Assembly: GCA_945881735.1 (NCBI GenBank)
Contig: CAMCVF010000012.1
Location: 1-61,235, forward strand
Reading direction: 5' to 3'
DNA: 61,235 nt
DNA from: Methylotenera oryzisoli
GTDB lineage: Bacteria > Pseudomonadota > Gammaproteobacteria > Burkholderiales > Methylophilaceae
Below the pieces are notes generated by a model. It did no database searches and had not been told where the DNA came from. It saw only the letters and a list, made by a program, of their open reading frames with translations. Of this stretch, positions 1 to 7,304 are shown piece by piece (position 1 is the stretch's first letter; the number at the start of each line of letters is the position of its first letter). Position numbers and translations under genes: made by a program.

Positions 1-258
1 CAGCGTTATGTGGGGCAGGTAAAAGAAGAAGTAAATCGCGAATTGCGTTTTGAGGAATTGCAGAAGTTGCAGCAAGACATCAAACAATCTGCGGAAACCA
101 TGCAATCAAATATTCAGCAACAGGCTGCAACAATCGAAAACGCTATCACCAGCCATGATGGTCCTTTAGAAGAGACTAAACCACTCGTTGCACAAAAGCC
201 AATACGTAAGGCGCGTGCAGCCAAATCGGGTGAAGCGGCATCAAAAAAAACCGCATAA
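1..258 (+). CDS. tatB: Sec-independent translocase subunit TatB (3' part; 5' end outside window)
   Basis: The reading frame is open from the first base and stops at 256-258, so the gene begins to the left of the window. The visible part starts QRYVGQVKEEVNRELRFEEL, which matches the amphipathic/charged region that follows the single membrane helix in TatB. A Gln-rich helical stretch and a basic Ala/Lys-rich tail follow, as in other TatB C-termini. TatB forms the twin-arginine signal receptor with TatC in the inner membrane. The next gene would normally be tatC, but none is present on this side. A Tat substrate (PhoX) lies 1.7 kb downstream. The assignment rests on the conserved post-helix segment, because the diagnostic N-terminal helix is not visible. 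Confidence 0.8.
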   Translation, partial: QRYVGQVKEEVNRELRFEELQKLQQDIKQSAETMQSNIQQQAATIENAITSHDGPLEETKPLVAQKPIRKARAAKSGEAASKKTA

Positions 259-716
259 ATCAAGTCCGCATAAATAAATTCATAGTGAAGATGCTTTCAA
301 TTTAAATCGCAACTTGCTTAAACACCATATCTAATTAAAAAATAAGTTACCTAAGGATGTCGCATTGGGTTTGGTAAAGATTTAATGCAAGGTCCGAGCG
401 TACCTGCAAATATTGTAGAGAATGCCGATAGCGGCTTAGTTGAAGGAGGGCTATTGAAATGAAATAAGTTATATCAGACAAATAAAGCCGAAATAATCAG
501 TCATATCATCAGCTTAACTGATTTATCTTTGCTTTTTTGCTACTGATTCAAGGCTTATCTTATTTGTTGTAAGTCAGTTTTGTAACAAGTCAGTAATATT
601 ATATGCGCCATATGAAAGCACCAAAATTCTTCGCCAAGTATTTGTGCTAGAAAAATAATCATCGAATCTGATGAGCTTAATTAAACAAAAAAATGAATTA
701 ACGTGATGAAAAGAAA

Positions 717-863
717 TTAATTCATCTGTTCTGCAACCCAATATTTATTAGCCTTCTTGGCTGTTATTTTCGAGATTGCATCCATGTCATTTAATTGAAC
801 ATTTAAGTCAAAGTTTGTATTGCGCGTTGCCAGAATGGATGCGCTTAATGCTCTATCTATTCT
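717..863 (-). pseudogene. Possible 3' remnant of an unidentified gene
   Basis: The minus strand holds 48 sense codons between an in-frame stop at 864-866 and the stop at 717-719. The translation reads like a soluble-protein C-terminus, including the segment NTNFDLNVQLNDMDAISKI and the ending KYWVAEQMN. There is no ATG near the beginning and no ribosome binding site. I do not recognise the family with confidence. A truncated gene is the simplest explanation; chance openness in AT-rich DNA is the alternative. Confidence 0.3.
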
Positions 864-950
864 CTAAAAATCCTCTTATCAGAGCTAGTCCATTAATCAT
901 CAAACATTAATAAATGTTTTCTGCATTCCCTTGCTATTATTTATCAAAAT

Positions 951-1033
951 TTTAGTACCAGATGAATTAGTACTTTAGTACCAAAAGGAATTAGTACTTT
1001 AGTACCAGAAGAAATTAGTAACAGAAGTAATTA
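951..1033. repeat. Tandem imperfect repeat (about 24-bp unit, three and a half copies)
   Basis: The unit is close to TTTAGTACCARAWGAATTAG, followed by TAC. Copies lie at 951-973, 974-997 and 998-1020, with a decayed partial copy at 1021-1033. Each junction brings two GTAC palindromes together around a TTTA core. The repeat ends about 50 bases before the PEP-CTERM gene, in the position expected for an upstream activator or repressor array. No such array is known to me for this gene type. Confidence 0.7.
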
Positions 1034-1081
1034 GCTTTGCTTTAAATTTAATTAACCGTACTTAAATAAAGGGAAATAAAG

Positions 1082-1756
1082 ATGAAATTCAAAACACTTA
1101 CTTTAGCTGCTTTGATCGCTTTATCAGTTAACGCTGAAGCCGCTCAAATTCAATCAGCTTCAGCTACTTTTACTGGAACACTGACTGACTTCAACACTTT
1201 TGATGGTTATGTTTTACCGCAAAATAATGTTACAAGTCTTGATTTAGGCAATGGCATTAGTATGACAAGCTCAGAATTTTCAACTGTGGGTCAAAATGCA
1301 TTTGGTTTAGACCAAAACGGATTATGGACTACTGAAGGTAATAGCAATCGCGATGGTAACTTTGTATCGACCGACTTCACAGGTATTGGTCGGATTACTT
1401 TCAATTTTAACGCAGCAATGCAAAATGTGGGCATCTTTGCTAATCAATCTCAAATTTTCGGAGTCAACAACAGCTTACAGTTATTTGCTTTTGACATAAA
1501 CGGTAATGTGCTAGAGAGTTTCACAAGCTCTATTGATACCGACGTAGATGGTTACGACGAAGGCAAGTTTGTTGGTTTTGCACGTTCAACGGCTGATATT
1601 TATGGCTTTGCTTTAGAGAATGTTAGCTCAAATAATGGTAGCTTTGTTGCAGATAACTTACTAGTGTCATCAGTGCCTGAACCAGAATCATACGCCATGT
1701 TGTTAGTTGGCTTAGGTGCTATTGGCGCTGTTGCTCGCCGTCGCCGTGCAAAATAA
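1082..1756 (+). CDS. PEP-CTERM sorting domain protein 1 (extracellular, function unknown)
   Basis: The 224-residue protein has a Sec signal peptide (MKFKTLTLAALIALSVNAEA, cleavage near residue 20) and a C-terminal PEP-CTERM tail. In the tail, VPEPESY starts near residue 198, followed by a hydrophobic helix and an RRRR cluster. This tripartite tail is the recognition signal for exosortases, which cleave and process the protein at the inner membrane before it reaches the surface or matrix. The middle region is rich in Asn, Gly, Phe and Thr and beta-prone; I recognise no enzyme motif. A GGGAAATAAAG stretch just upstream supplies a Shine-Dalgarno-like AGGGA. It stands alone, with its own upstream repeat array and a following hairpin. 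Confidence 0.85.
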   Translation: MKFKTLTLAALIALSVNAEAAQIQSASATFTGTLTDFNTFDGYVLPQNNVTSLDLGNGISMTSSEFSTVGQNAFGLDQNGLWTTEGNSNRDGNFVSTDFTGIGRITFNFNAAMQNVGIFANQSQIFGVNNSLQLFAFDINGNVLESFTSSIDTDVDGYDEGKFVGFARSTADIYGFALENVSSNNGSFVADNLLVSSVPEPESYAMLLVGLGAIGAVARRRRAK

Positions 1757-1767
1757 ATTAAGAATAT

Positions 1768-1803
1768 GAAACTGACCACTTTCGATCAATAGAGGTCAGT
1801 TTC
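1768..1803 (+). terminator. Hairpin after PEP-CTERM gene 1
   Basis: GAAACTGACC at 1768-1777 pairs perfectly with GGTCAGTTTC at 1794-1803 across a 16-base loop. It lies 12 bases after the stop codon. There is no strong U-tract behind it, so it may be a 3' stabilising hairpin or a weak terminator. Confidence 0.5.
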
Positions 1804-1986
1804 AGTTGAATCACCAATCGTTTTGATTTTACTTAATTAGCCCAGGCTTACAGTTCGGTATTGTCATTAACGTGAAAGAAAGTGTTTTATTTGTTCAAAT
1901 CAACCATTCATTTGAGTGTTTTGAACTTAATGCGTCAGTAATCCAAAATCAAGTAAAGATTTTTTAAATTTTCTAGGAGAAATGTA

Positions 1987-4197
1987 ATGAAGGGTATTAA
2001 GCATCCAAACAACGATGTTTCACTCAACGATTCTGGCAACACATCAATTGTCGAGGTTCTAAACAATGTTAACTTAAATCGTCGTCAATTCCTCATGACC
2101 AGTATCAGCTCATCAGCATTGGTTGCTGCTGGCGGTCTTACATTATCAGGCTTTGCACATGCAGTCACTTCACCTACTGTTGGTGGTGCTTTAGCTGGTG
2201 CAAGTGTACCTTCAACAACTGTTGGCGCGCCTACTGTGCCAATCACTTTTACTCCAATCGGTCCAAACCTAGCAGCAAGTGGTGTGGACTTAGTAACGGT
2301 TCCAACTGGTTATACAGCCAATCTATTCGTGGCTTGGGGTGACCCAATTGTGCGCGGCGGTGTGGCTTTTAGTGGAAATGCAACTGAAACTGCTGCCCAA
2401 CAACGTTTAGCCTATGGTGAACATACCGATGGCATGCATTTCTTCCCATTTGCCGAAAGAAACGGTGAATTCAGTAGCGAGCGTGGTTTACTTGTTTCTA
2501 ACAGTGAGTACACCCATGAAGCAATTTTACACCCAGACGGTCAAGACAACTTCACTATTGCTAAGGCGCGTAAATCACAAGCAGCGCACGGTGTTAACAT
2601 CATGGAGGCAAGACGTGTAAGAGGTAACTGGGGCGTTCAACGTAACTCCCTTTACGGCAGACGTATTGATGCCAATACCAGAATGCGCATCAGCGGCCCA
2701 GCAGCTGGTCATGCATTAATGAAAACTCTTGATTACACCATTACCGATTCAGCAACTACACCAACTGGTGGCATGACAGATGGTACTTATTCCTACGGTA
2801 CAGTCAACAACTGTGCACATGGCTATACCCCATGGGGCACCTACTTAACCTGCGAAGAAAACTTTAACGGTTACTTTGGTAGCACAAGCGTTGTAAATAC
2901 TACTGCAACTTTTTCTGAAAACAGCAAACTATACCGCCGCTATAACATTAATGCTGCAGGTTTTGGTTACAAGTGGCATGAAGTAGACCCACGCTGGGAT
3001 GTTAATGTTAATTCTAACGGCCCGAATACATTCGGTTGGGTTGTTGAAATTGATCCATTTAACACGAAAAGCGTGCCTGTTAAACGTACCGCACTCGGCC
3101 GTTTTAAACATGAAAGCGTGCAATATGTGGTAGACGCAGCCAACGACCTTGGTATGTATTCAGGTGACGATGAGCGTAACGACTATATCTACAAATTTGT
3201 AGCCAACGCGAAATATAACCCAAATAACCGCGCTGCAAACCGTGATATTCTTGACAATGGTACGCTATACGTTGCACGTTTTGATGCAGGCCTCACAGGC
3301 GTTTGGTTGCCATTAACACCGGGCAGCATTGGTATAGGTGGTGTGGCCTTACGTGACAACCCAAACTTCGCGGGTGCTAACGATGCTGAAGTGCTGGCTA
3401 AGATCTTAATCAAAACACGTATGGCTGCCGATGCTGTTGGCGCAACCATGATGGACCGCCCAGAATGGATTGGTGCACGTCCACGTGTGAATGGCTTCTT
3501 AGATATTGAACTTTACTGCACAATGACCAATAACAGCCGTCGCGGTACGGGTACACCAAGTGTTAATGCTGCCGACGGATCTACCGCAGCTGCCAGTGCT
3601 AACCCACCTGTTGATGCAGCTAACCCACGTGCTAACAACGTGCACGGTGGTGTTATCCGCTGGCGTGAAGATGGCCGTAGCGTTCGTGCAACCACCTTCA
3701 CATGGGATATCTTTGTACAATGTGGCGATACGCGAACAACTAAAACAGCTAATGCTACCAATAACTTTAGAGGTGACATTGTTGACAGTCCAGATGGCAG
3801 TGCAGATTACGGCGCACCAGACGGCTTATGGTTTGATGACTTTGGTCGCATGTGGGTGCAAACAGACTCAGGTAGTGGTACTGGAGACTTTGTGAACTTG
3901 GGTATGGATCAAATGGTGTGTGTTGACCCAAGCACGAAAGAAACGAAACGTTTCTTAACGGCTTGTAAAGAAGCAGAAGTTACTGGTGTGACGATGTCAC
4001 CAGACGGTAAAACGATGTGGGTTGGTATTCAACACCCAGGTGATGCTGGAACTGCGGCAAGTCCACAAGCCACTTCAAGTTGGCCGCATAGCCAATGGAA
4101 TCTTGAAAGTGATGGCGTAACACCGCTTAATCCAGGCCGTCCACGTTCAGGTGTAGTGGTCATTACCAAAAATGATGGTGGCATTATCGGTACTTAA
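1987..4197 (+). CDS. phoX: Tat-exported PhoX-family alkaline phosphatase (DUF839)
   Basis: The protein has 736 residues, near the usual PhoX length. A long N-region of about 30 residues precedes the twin-arginine signal NRRQFLMTS (Arg32-Arg33), a hydrophobic stretch and an AHA-type cleavage site near residue 59. Family signatures follow: NCAHGYTPWGTYLTCEENF (residues 275-293, with Cys276, Cys289, Glu290 and Glu291), KHESVQYV, YSGDDERNDYIYKFV and PDGLWFDDFGRMWVQTD. Characterised PhoX enzymes are periplasmic or extracellular Fe/Ca phosphomonoesterases that fold in the cytoplasm and leave by the Tat system, releasing phosphate from organic esters. Start choice: ATG at 1987, preceded by TAGGAGA at 1974-1980. 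A strong terminator follows. Upstream, TTGTCAT at 1861 resembles half a Pho box but is not convincing alone. Confidence 0.9.
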   Translation: MKGIKHPNNDVSLNDSGNTSIVEVLNNVNLNRRQFLMTSISSSALVAAGGLTLSGFAHAVTSPTVGGALAGASVPSTTVGAPTVPITFTPIGPNLAASGVDLVTVPTGYTANLFVAWGDPIVRGGVAFSGNATETAAQQRLAYGEHTDGMHFFPFAERNGEFSSERGLLVSNSEYTHEAILHPDGQDNFTIAKARKSQAAHGVNIMEARRVRGNWGVQRNSLYGRRIDANTRMRISGPAAGHALMKTLDYTITDSATTPTGGMTDGTYSYGTVNNCAHGYTPWGTYLTCEENFNGYFGSTSVVNTTATFSENSKLYRRYNINAAGFGYKWHEVDPRWDVNVNSNGPNTFGWVVEIDPFNTKSVPVKRTALGRFKHESVQYVVDAANDLGMYSGDDERNDYIYKFVANAKYNPNNRAANRDILDNGTLYVARFDAGLTGVWLPLTPGSIGIGGVALRDNPNFAGANDAEVLAKILIKTRMAADAVGATMMDRPEWIGARPRVNGFLDIELYCTMTNNSRRGTGTPSVNAADGSTAAASANPPVDAANPRANNVHGGVIRWREDGRSVRATTFTWDIFVQCGDTRTTKTANATNNFRGDIVDSPDGSADYGAPDGLWFDDFGRMWVQTDSGSGTGDFVNLGMDQMVCVDPSTKETKRFLTACKEAEVTGVTMSPDGKTMWVGIQHPGDAGTAASPQATSSWPHSQWNLESDGVTPLNPGRPRSGVVVITKNDGGIIGT

Positions 4198-4228
4198 TCG
4201 TTTTTAAATCTTGTTGATTTAGTTCACT

Positions 4229-4275
4229 AAATTCGGGCTGTGTTAGGCGTTGCTTAATACAGTCCGAATTTTTTT
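4229..4275 (+). terminator. Rho-independent terminator of phoX
   Basis: AAATTCGG-GCTGT and ACAGT-CCGAATTT form a long stem with a 15-base loop. A run of T ends at 4275. It lies about 30 bases after the phoX stop codon and separates phoX from the exosortase operon. Confidence 0.85.
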
Positions 4276-4385
4276 GCAAAAGCGGTCATTATTTTTGTAC
4301 AGAAGTTGTCATTCTTTTTAAAGTTATTAATGATGATGCAAAATCTATAAAGAATAAACTTATCTTTAAGCATCAAGAGGTAAAT

Positions 4386-5147
4386 ATGCCTTTAATATCA
4401 TTCATTGTACTCACTTTTTTTTACCCTTTACTGTCCTTTGCAGAAAGTACAGTGATACCCTCCCTCAAAGATGCTACTTTAATTGAGCAAATCTCTCCTG
4501 AGTTGGCCGCCGGCAGTGCGGAATTTATTTATATTGGTAGAATCCAACGTGGATTATGGAGTAGAAGAGGCTTGGTTCAATTTGATTTATCTTCGATTCC
4601 TAACAATGCAACGATTCAATCCGCTATCTTAAAACTGCATGTTGCAAATGGCAGAGCAGAAGCTTTGGATTTAAAAGTGCATAGAGTAACCAATAGCTGG
4701 GGTGAAGGAGCGACAAATTCCATTGGTGGAAAAGGGGGCTTTGCAGCGCCAAATGAGGCAACTTGGGTTAGCCGTTTTTCTGGTACAACACTAAAATGGT
4801 CTGCCCTGGGAGGAGATTTTTTAAGTACCATTTCTGCAAGGCAAGAACTTAGTGATGCTGGAGGTGTTAGCTACGACATTACTGATGCTGGATTAGTCAA
4901 CGACGTGATATTTTGGCTGAACAATCCTGGCCAAAATCATGGTTGGCTGCTCGAGGATGATACAGCGTATTCAGCAAAAGCACTGGCGAGTAGGGAGCAT
5001 CCAAATGCAACCATCAGACCTCAACTCATTATTCAATGGACACCCCAAACTTCTGAAGATGACTCCGGTGATGTACCTATTCCATTAGGGATGCTGATTT
5101 TGCTATCGGGTGGTTTGATTTATTTAAACAAACGTCATACGAGCTAG
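4386..5147 (+). CDS. DNRLRE-like surface protein with non-PEP C-terminal anchor
   Basis: The 253-residue protein has a Sec signal peptide (MPLISFIVLTFFYPLLSFAE). Its body fits the DNRLRE/jelly-roll pattern of secreted beta-sandwich proteins: RRGLVQFDLSSIP, AILKLHV, VHRVTNSWGEG, then a strand-rich end with RPQLIIQWTP near residue 218. The tail is VPIPLGMLILLSGGLIYLNKRH: a short Pro-containing lead, one hydrophobic helix, then Lys-Arg. It resembles an exosortase-type sorting signal in layout but lacks the PEP triplet. It is the first gene of a four-gene operon; the next Shine-Dalgarno overlaps its stop codon. AAGAGG upstream at 4375-4380 supports the start. The substrate role is inferred from position and tail; the domain name is from motif memory. 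Confidence 0.7.
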   Translation: MPLISFIVLTFFYPLLSFAESTVIPSLKDATLIEQISPELAAGSAEFIYIGRIQRGLWSRRGLVQFDLSSIPNNATIQSAILKLHVANGRAEALDLKVHRVTNSWGEGATNSIGGKGGFAAPNEATWVSRFSGTTLKWSALGGDFLSTISARQELSDAGGVSYDITDAGLVNDVIFWLNNPGQNHGWLLEDDTAYSAKALASREHPNATIRPQLIIQWTPQTSEDDSGDVPIPLGMLILLSGGLIYLNKRHTS

Positions 5148-5157
5148 GAGAATGATG

Positions 5158-5799
5158 ATGATGAAAACACTATTTCAGTTGATGATTTTTTTAACGTTTC
5201 CAATGGCTTCTTTTGCCGCCACCTATGATGAATCTACTGATGGTGACTTGTCCAACGATAGATTAAATCCTACTTTATTTCAGTTAAGTTATGGCACGAC
5301 TAGCCCAAATGGCATAGCAGGTAACAATGTTGTCAATGGAAGTGTTGGTAGGGTTGGTAGCACGATTGACAGAGATTATCTACATATCATCGTACCCACA
5401 GATTTTGTATGGTCTGAATTAAAAGTAGGCAATCAAACACAGGTTGGTAGTAACTCCTCTTTTATTGGATTATCTGCTGGAAGTTCGATGCCATTAGACC
5501 CGTCAGCGCAAAGTGCAACTGGCTTGCTTGGCTTTAAACTCTATAACTTAAATGATAGAGGACAAGATATCTTAGATGACATGGGCGTTAGCCAAAATGG
5601 CTCAAGTGGATTTATTACGCCACTTTCTGCTGGCAGCTATACGCTTTGGATTCAAGAACTGGCGCCTGGAAACTTTAATTACCGATTTAATTTAATTCTG
5701 ACTCCTGTTCCTGAACCAGAAAGCTATGCCATGCTGTTAGTGGGCTTAGCTATTATCTTTATGTTTTCAAGGCGCAAAATCGCCAAGTTAACTATCTAA
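5158..5799 (+). CDS. PEP-CTERM sorting domain protein 2
   Basis: Four consecutive ATG codons occur at 5152, 5155, 5158 and 5161. AGGAG at 5146-5150 is best spaced for 5158 or 5161, so 5158 is used. The product has a Sec signal peptide ending near FPMASFAA, a beta-rich middle with Asn/Gly/Ser, and a PEP-CTERM tail: VPEPESYAMLLVGL, hydrophobic helix, then SRRK. The VPEPESYAMLLVGL block is identical to that of the protein at 1082-1756, while the rest differs. The body resembles the pre-peptidase/beta-sandwich type of secreted domain, but no function can be read. It lies between the DNRLRE-like gene and the exosortase, so it is the strongest candidate substrate of that enzyme. Confidence 0.85.
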   Translation: MMKTLFQLMIFLTFPMASFAATYDESTDGDLSNDRLNPTLFQLSYGTTSPNGIAGNNVVNGSVGRVGSTIDRDYLHIIVPTDFVWSELKVGNQTQVGSNSSFIGLSAGSSMPLDPSAQSATGLLGFKLYNLNDRGQDILDDMGVSQNGSSGFITPLSAGSYTLWIQELAPGNFNYRFNLILTPVPEPESYAMLLVGLAIIFMFSRRKIAKLTI

Positions 5800-5806
5800 A
5801 TTCTGT

Positions 5807-6400
5807 ATGAGCGAAATAAAACCTATCGCAGGTGTTGATTACTGGCCAAATGCTGACGAATGGAAAAAGCAACCAACACCTCCGCCAAAGCCGCCTTCGC
5901 TGATTTTTCATGCTATATTATTTTTATTAGTGTTTACAATTCTGCAAGTTGGTTGGCTGTTAGTGCGCGATAACAACTTTGGTCATTTTATACGTGGTGA
6001 TCTCACCGTTAAGCCCTCTGTTAGTTTAATTAATACATTGTCACCATCCATCCATGCAAGCGCTTTAGGTAATCAAATAAAAGCAAAGGGCGGTGGTTTG
6101 GTGATTAAGCTAGGCTGTGAAGGTGTTGAGGCTTTGTTTATTTTAATTGCCGCTATAGTCAATGCGCCTTTATCACGTATGGCGAAATTGAACGGAATTT
6201 TGTGGGGCACATTATTGATATTTGTTGTTAACCAAGCCCGTATTGTCGCGTTGTTTTATGCATTTCGTGCTGATAAGTCTATATTCCATTTTTTGCATGG
6301 CACGGTTGCACCCTTAATGCTCATTGTAATCGCAGGTCTATTCTTTCATTGGTGGATAGTAAAAAATTCTGCTAATAAACCTGTCGCTGAATCAGTTTAA
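5807..6400 (+). CDS. Small exosortase (XrtH-like single-domain type)
   Basis: The 197-residue inner-membrane protein has about four or five hydrophobic helices. The exosortase catalytic set is present in order: Cys104 in LGCEGVEALFILIAA, Arg145 in VNQARIVALFYAF, and His164 in HFLHGTVAPL. Exosortases are cysteine-protease/transpeptidase-like enzymes that cut C-terminal sorting signals such as PEP-CTERM. A hydrophilic N-terminal extension of about 30 residues ending in TPPPKPPS precedes the first helix. The short length and the adjacent partner protein fit XrtH-type enzymes better than the long EpsH/XrtA type, but subfamily is an inference. The start is 7 bases after the preceding stop, and the next gene starts immediately after the stop, so the operon is tight. 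Confidence 0.8.
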   Translation: MSEIKPIAGVDYWPNADEWKKQPTPPPKPPSLIFHAILFLLVFTILQVGWLLVRDNNFGHFIRGDLTVKPSVSLINTLSPSIHASALGNQIKAKGGGLVIKLGCEGVEALFILIAAIVNAPLSRMAKLNGILWGTLLIFVVNQARIVALFYAFRADKSIFHFLHGTVAPLMLIVIAGLFFHWWIVKNSANKPVAESV

Positions 6401-7030
6401 ATGAGCCAACCATATACGCTCATACTACGCTTCATCGTGATAGGATTATTCTTACTCGTTGCGAGTTATCAATGGGGTGAGCATCTCCTTAAAACGCTGA
6501 TTCCACTCTATGAGTGGATGGTAAAAGCACTTGATTACCGTTTTGGTTCAGTCATTTTTAGTATTAATAAGCAACATGGCGAACCGTTTTTATTATTACA
6601 AACAACTTACGCCATGCCAATTCATATGGGCATTCAAACGATCGTGCCTAATTCCCCCATTCCTAGTGCTGCACGCATGCCATTAGGCAACGTGTTATTA
6701 CCATTTATTTTAATTTTTACAACCATATTATCTTGGCCAAACACTTACGCTAAACCAAAAGCCTATTTATATTCGGTACGCATATTAATTGCTATACCGA
6801 TATGTCTAACCATTATGTTGATTGATATTCCAACACAATTCTTAAAATTAATTTGGGAGAACTTAAATAATCAACTTAACTTAAACATCAGTCAAAGCTT
6901 GCATTATTTTACCTATTGGAGTGACTTTTTAAATGGAGGAGGCTTAATAGCGCTCAGTATTGCCTCAGGCATTTTAGTCGTTGGCATAACTGACTTCTTA
7001 ACTAAACCCCATATGATTAAAAGTAACTGA
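6401..7030 (+). CDS. Exosortase-partner membrane protein
   Basis: The 209-residue protein begins directly after the exosortase stop codon. It has an N-terminal hydrophobic helix (residues 8-24), a periplasmic-looking middle of about 70 residues with alternating polar/aliphatic strands, then helices near 98-114, 126-146 and 185-203. This layout (one helix, extracytoplasmic domain, a Pro-containing approach to a second membrane bundle) resembles the membrane proteins described beside XrtH-type exosortases. No catalytic motif is visible. Its role, perhaps substrate presentation or stabilising the exosortase, is inferred from the tight operon. It is the last gene of the operon. Confidence 0.55.
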   Translation: MSQPYTLILRFIVIGLFLLVASYQWGEHLLKTLIPLYEWMVKALDYRFGSVIFSINKQHGEPFLLLQTTYAMPIHMGIQTIVPNSPIPSAARMPLGNVLLPFILIFTTILSWPNTYAKPKAYLYSVRILIAIPICLTIMLIDIPTQFLKLIWENLNNQLNLNISQSLHYFTYWSDFLNGGGLIALSIASGILVVGITDFLTKPHMIKSN

Positions 7031-7259
7031 TGGATATATATTAAGCGCTTTCGAGATTCTTTCTCATGGCGATGTACTTAGACTTAAAGACCCTTCGACA
7101 TTTAAATTTTGCTTTTCATTTAGCACTAAATACATTTCATTTTCTTTTTTCTTGATATTTCATTTTAAATGTCCGCATACAGCATCTTAGAAAGAATTAG
7201 AATTATCAACTGTATTATTAATTTAACATAATATACATTATACGAATATAAGTAATTAT

Positions 7260-7287
7260 CAAAAGGGCTGCAATATCGCAACCCTTT
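7260..7287 (-). terminator. Terminator of the BamE-like gene
   Basis: On the minus strand AAAGGGTTGC, a short loop and GCAGCCCTTTT form a stem just after the stop of the gene at 7305-7676. The 3' arm ends in a T run. It also lies at the end of the opposing exosortase operon, so it may act in both directions. Confidence 0.75.
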
Positions 7288-7304
7288 CAGTTATTCTTTA
7301 TTTA

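Larger units (their letters stand above)
259..1081. other. Gene-poor AT-rich junction after tatB
   Basis: About 820 bases carry no full-length gene. No tatC-like frame was found on either strand. Three things are visible. A short plus-strand open frame at 355-462 has no convincing start. A minus-strand open frame at 717-863 reads like a protein C-terminus and also lacks a start. A tandem repeat lies at 951-1033, just upstream of the PEP-CTERM gene. The pattern suits an insertion or decay boundary inside a former tat operon, but that is inference. Confidence 0.5.
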
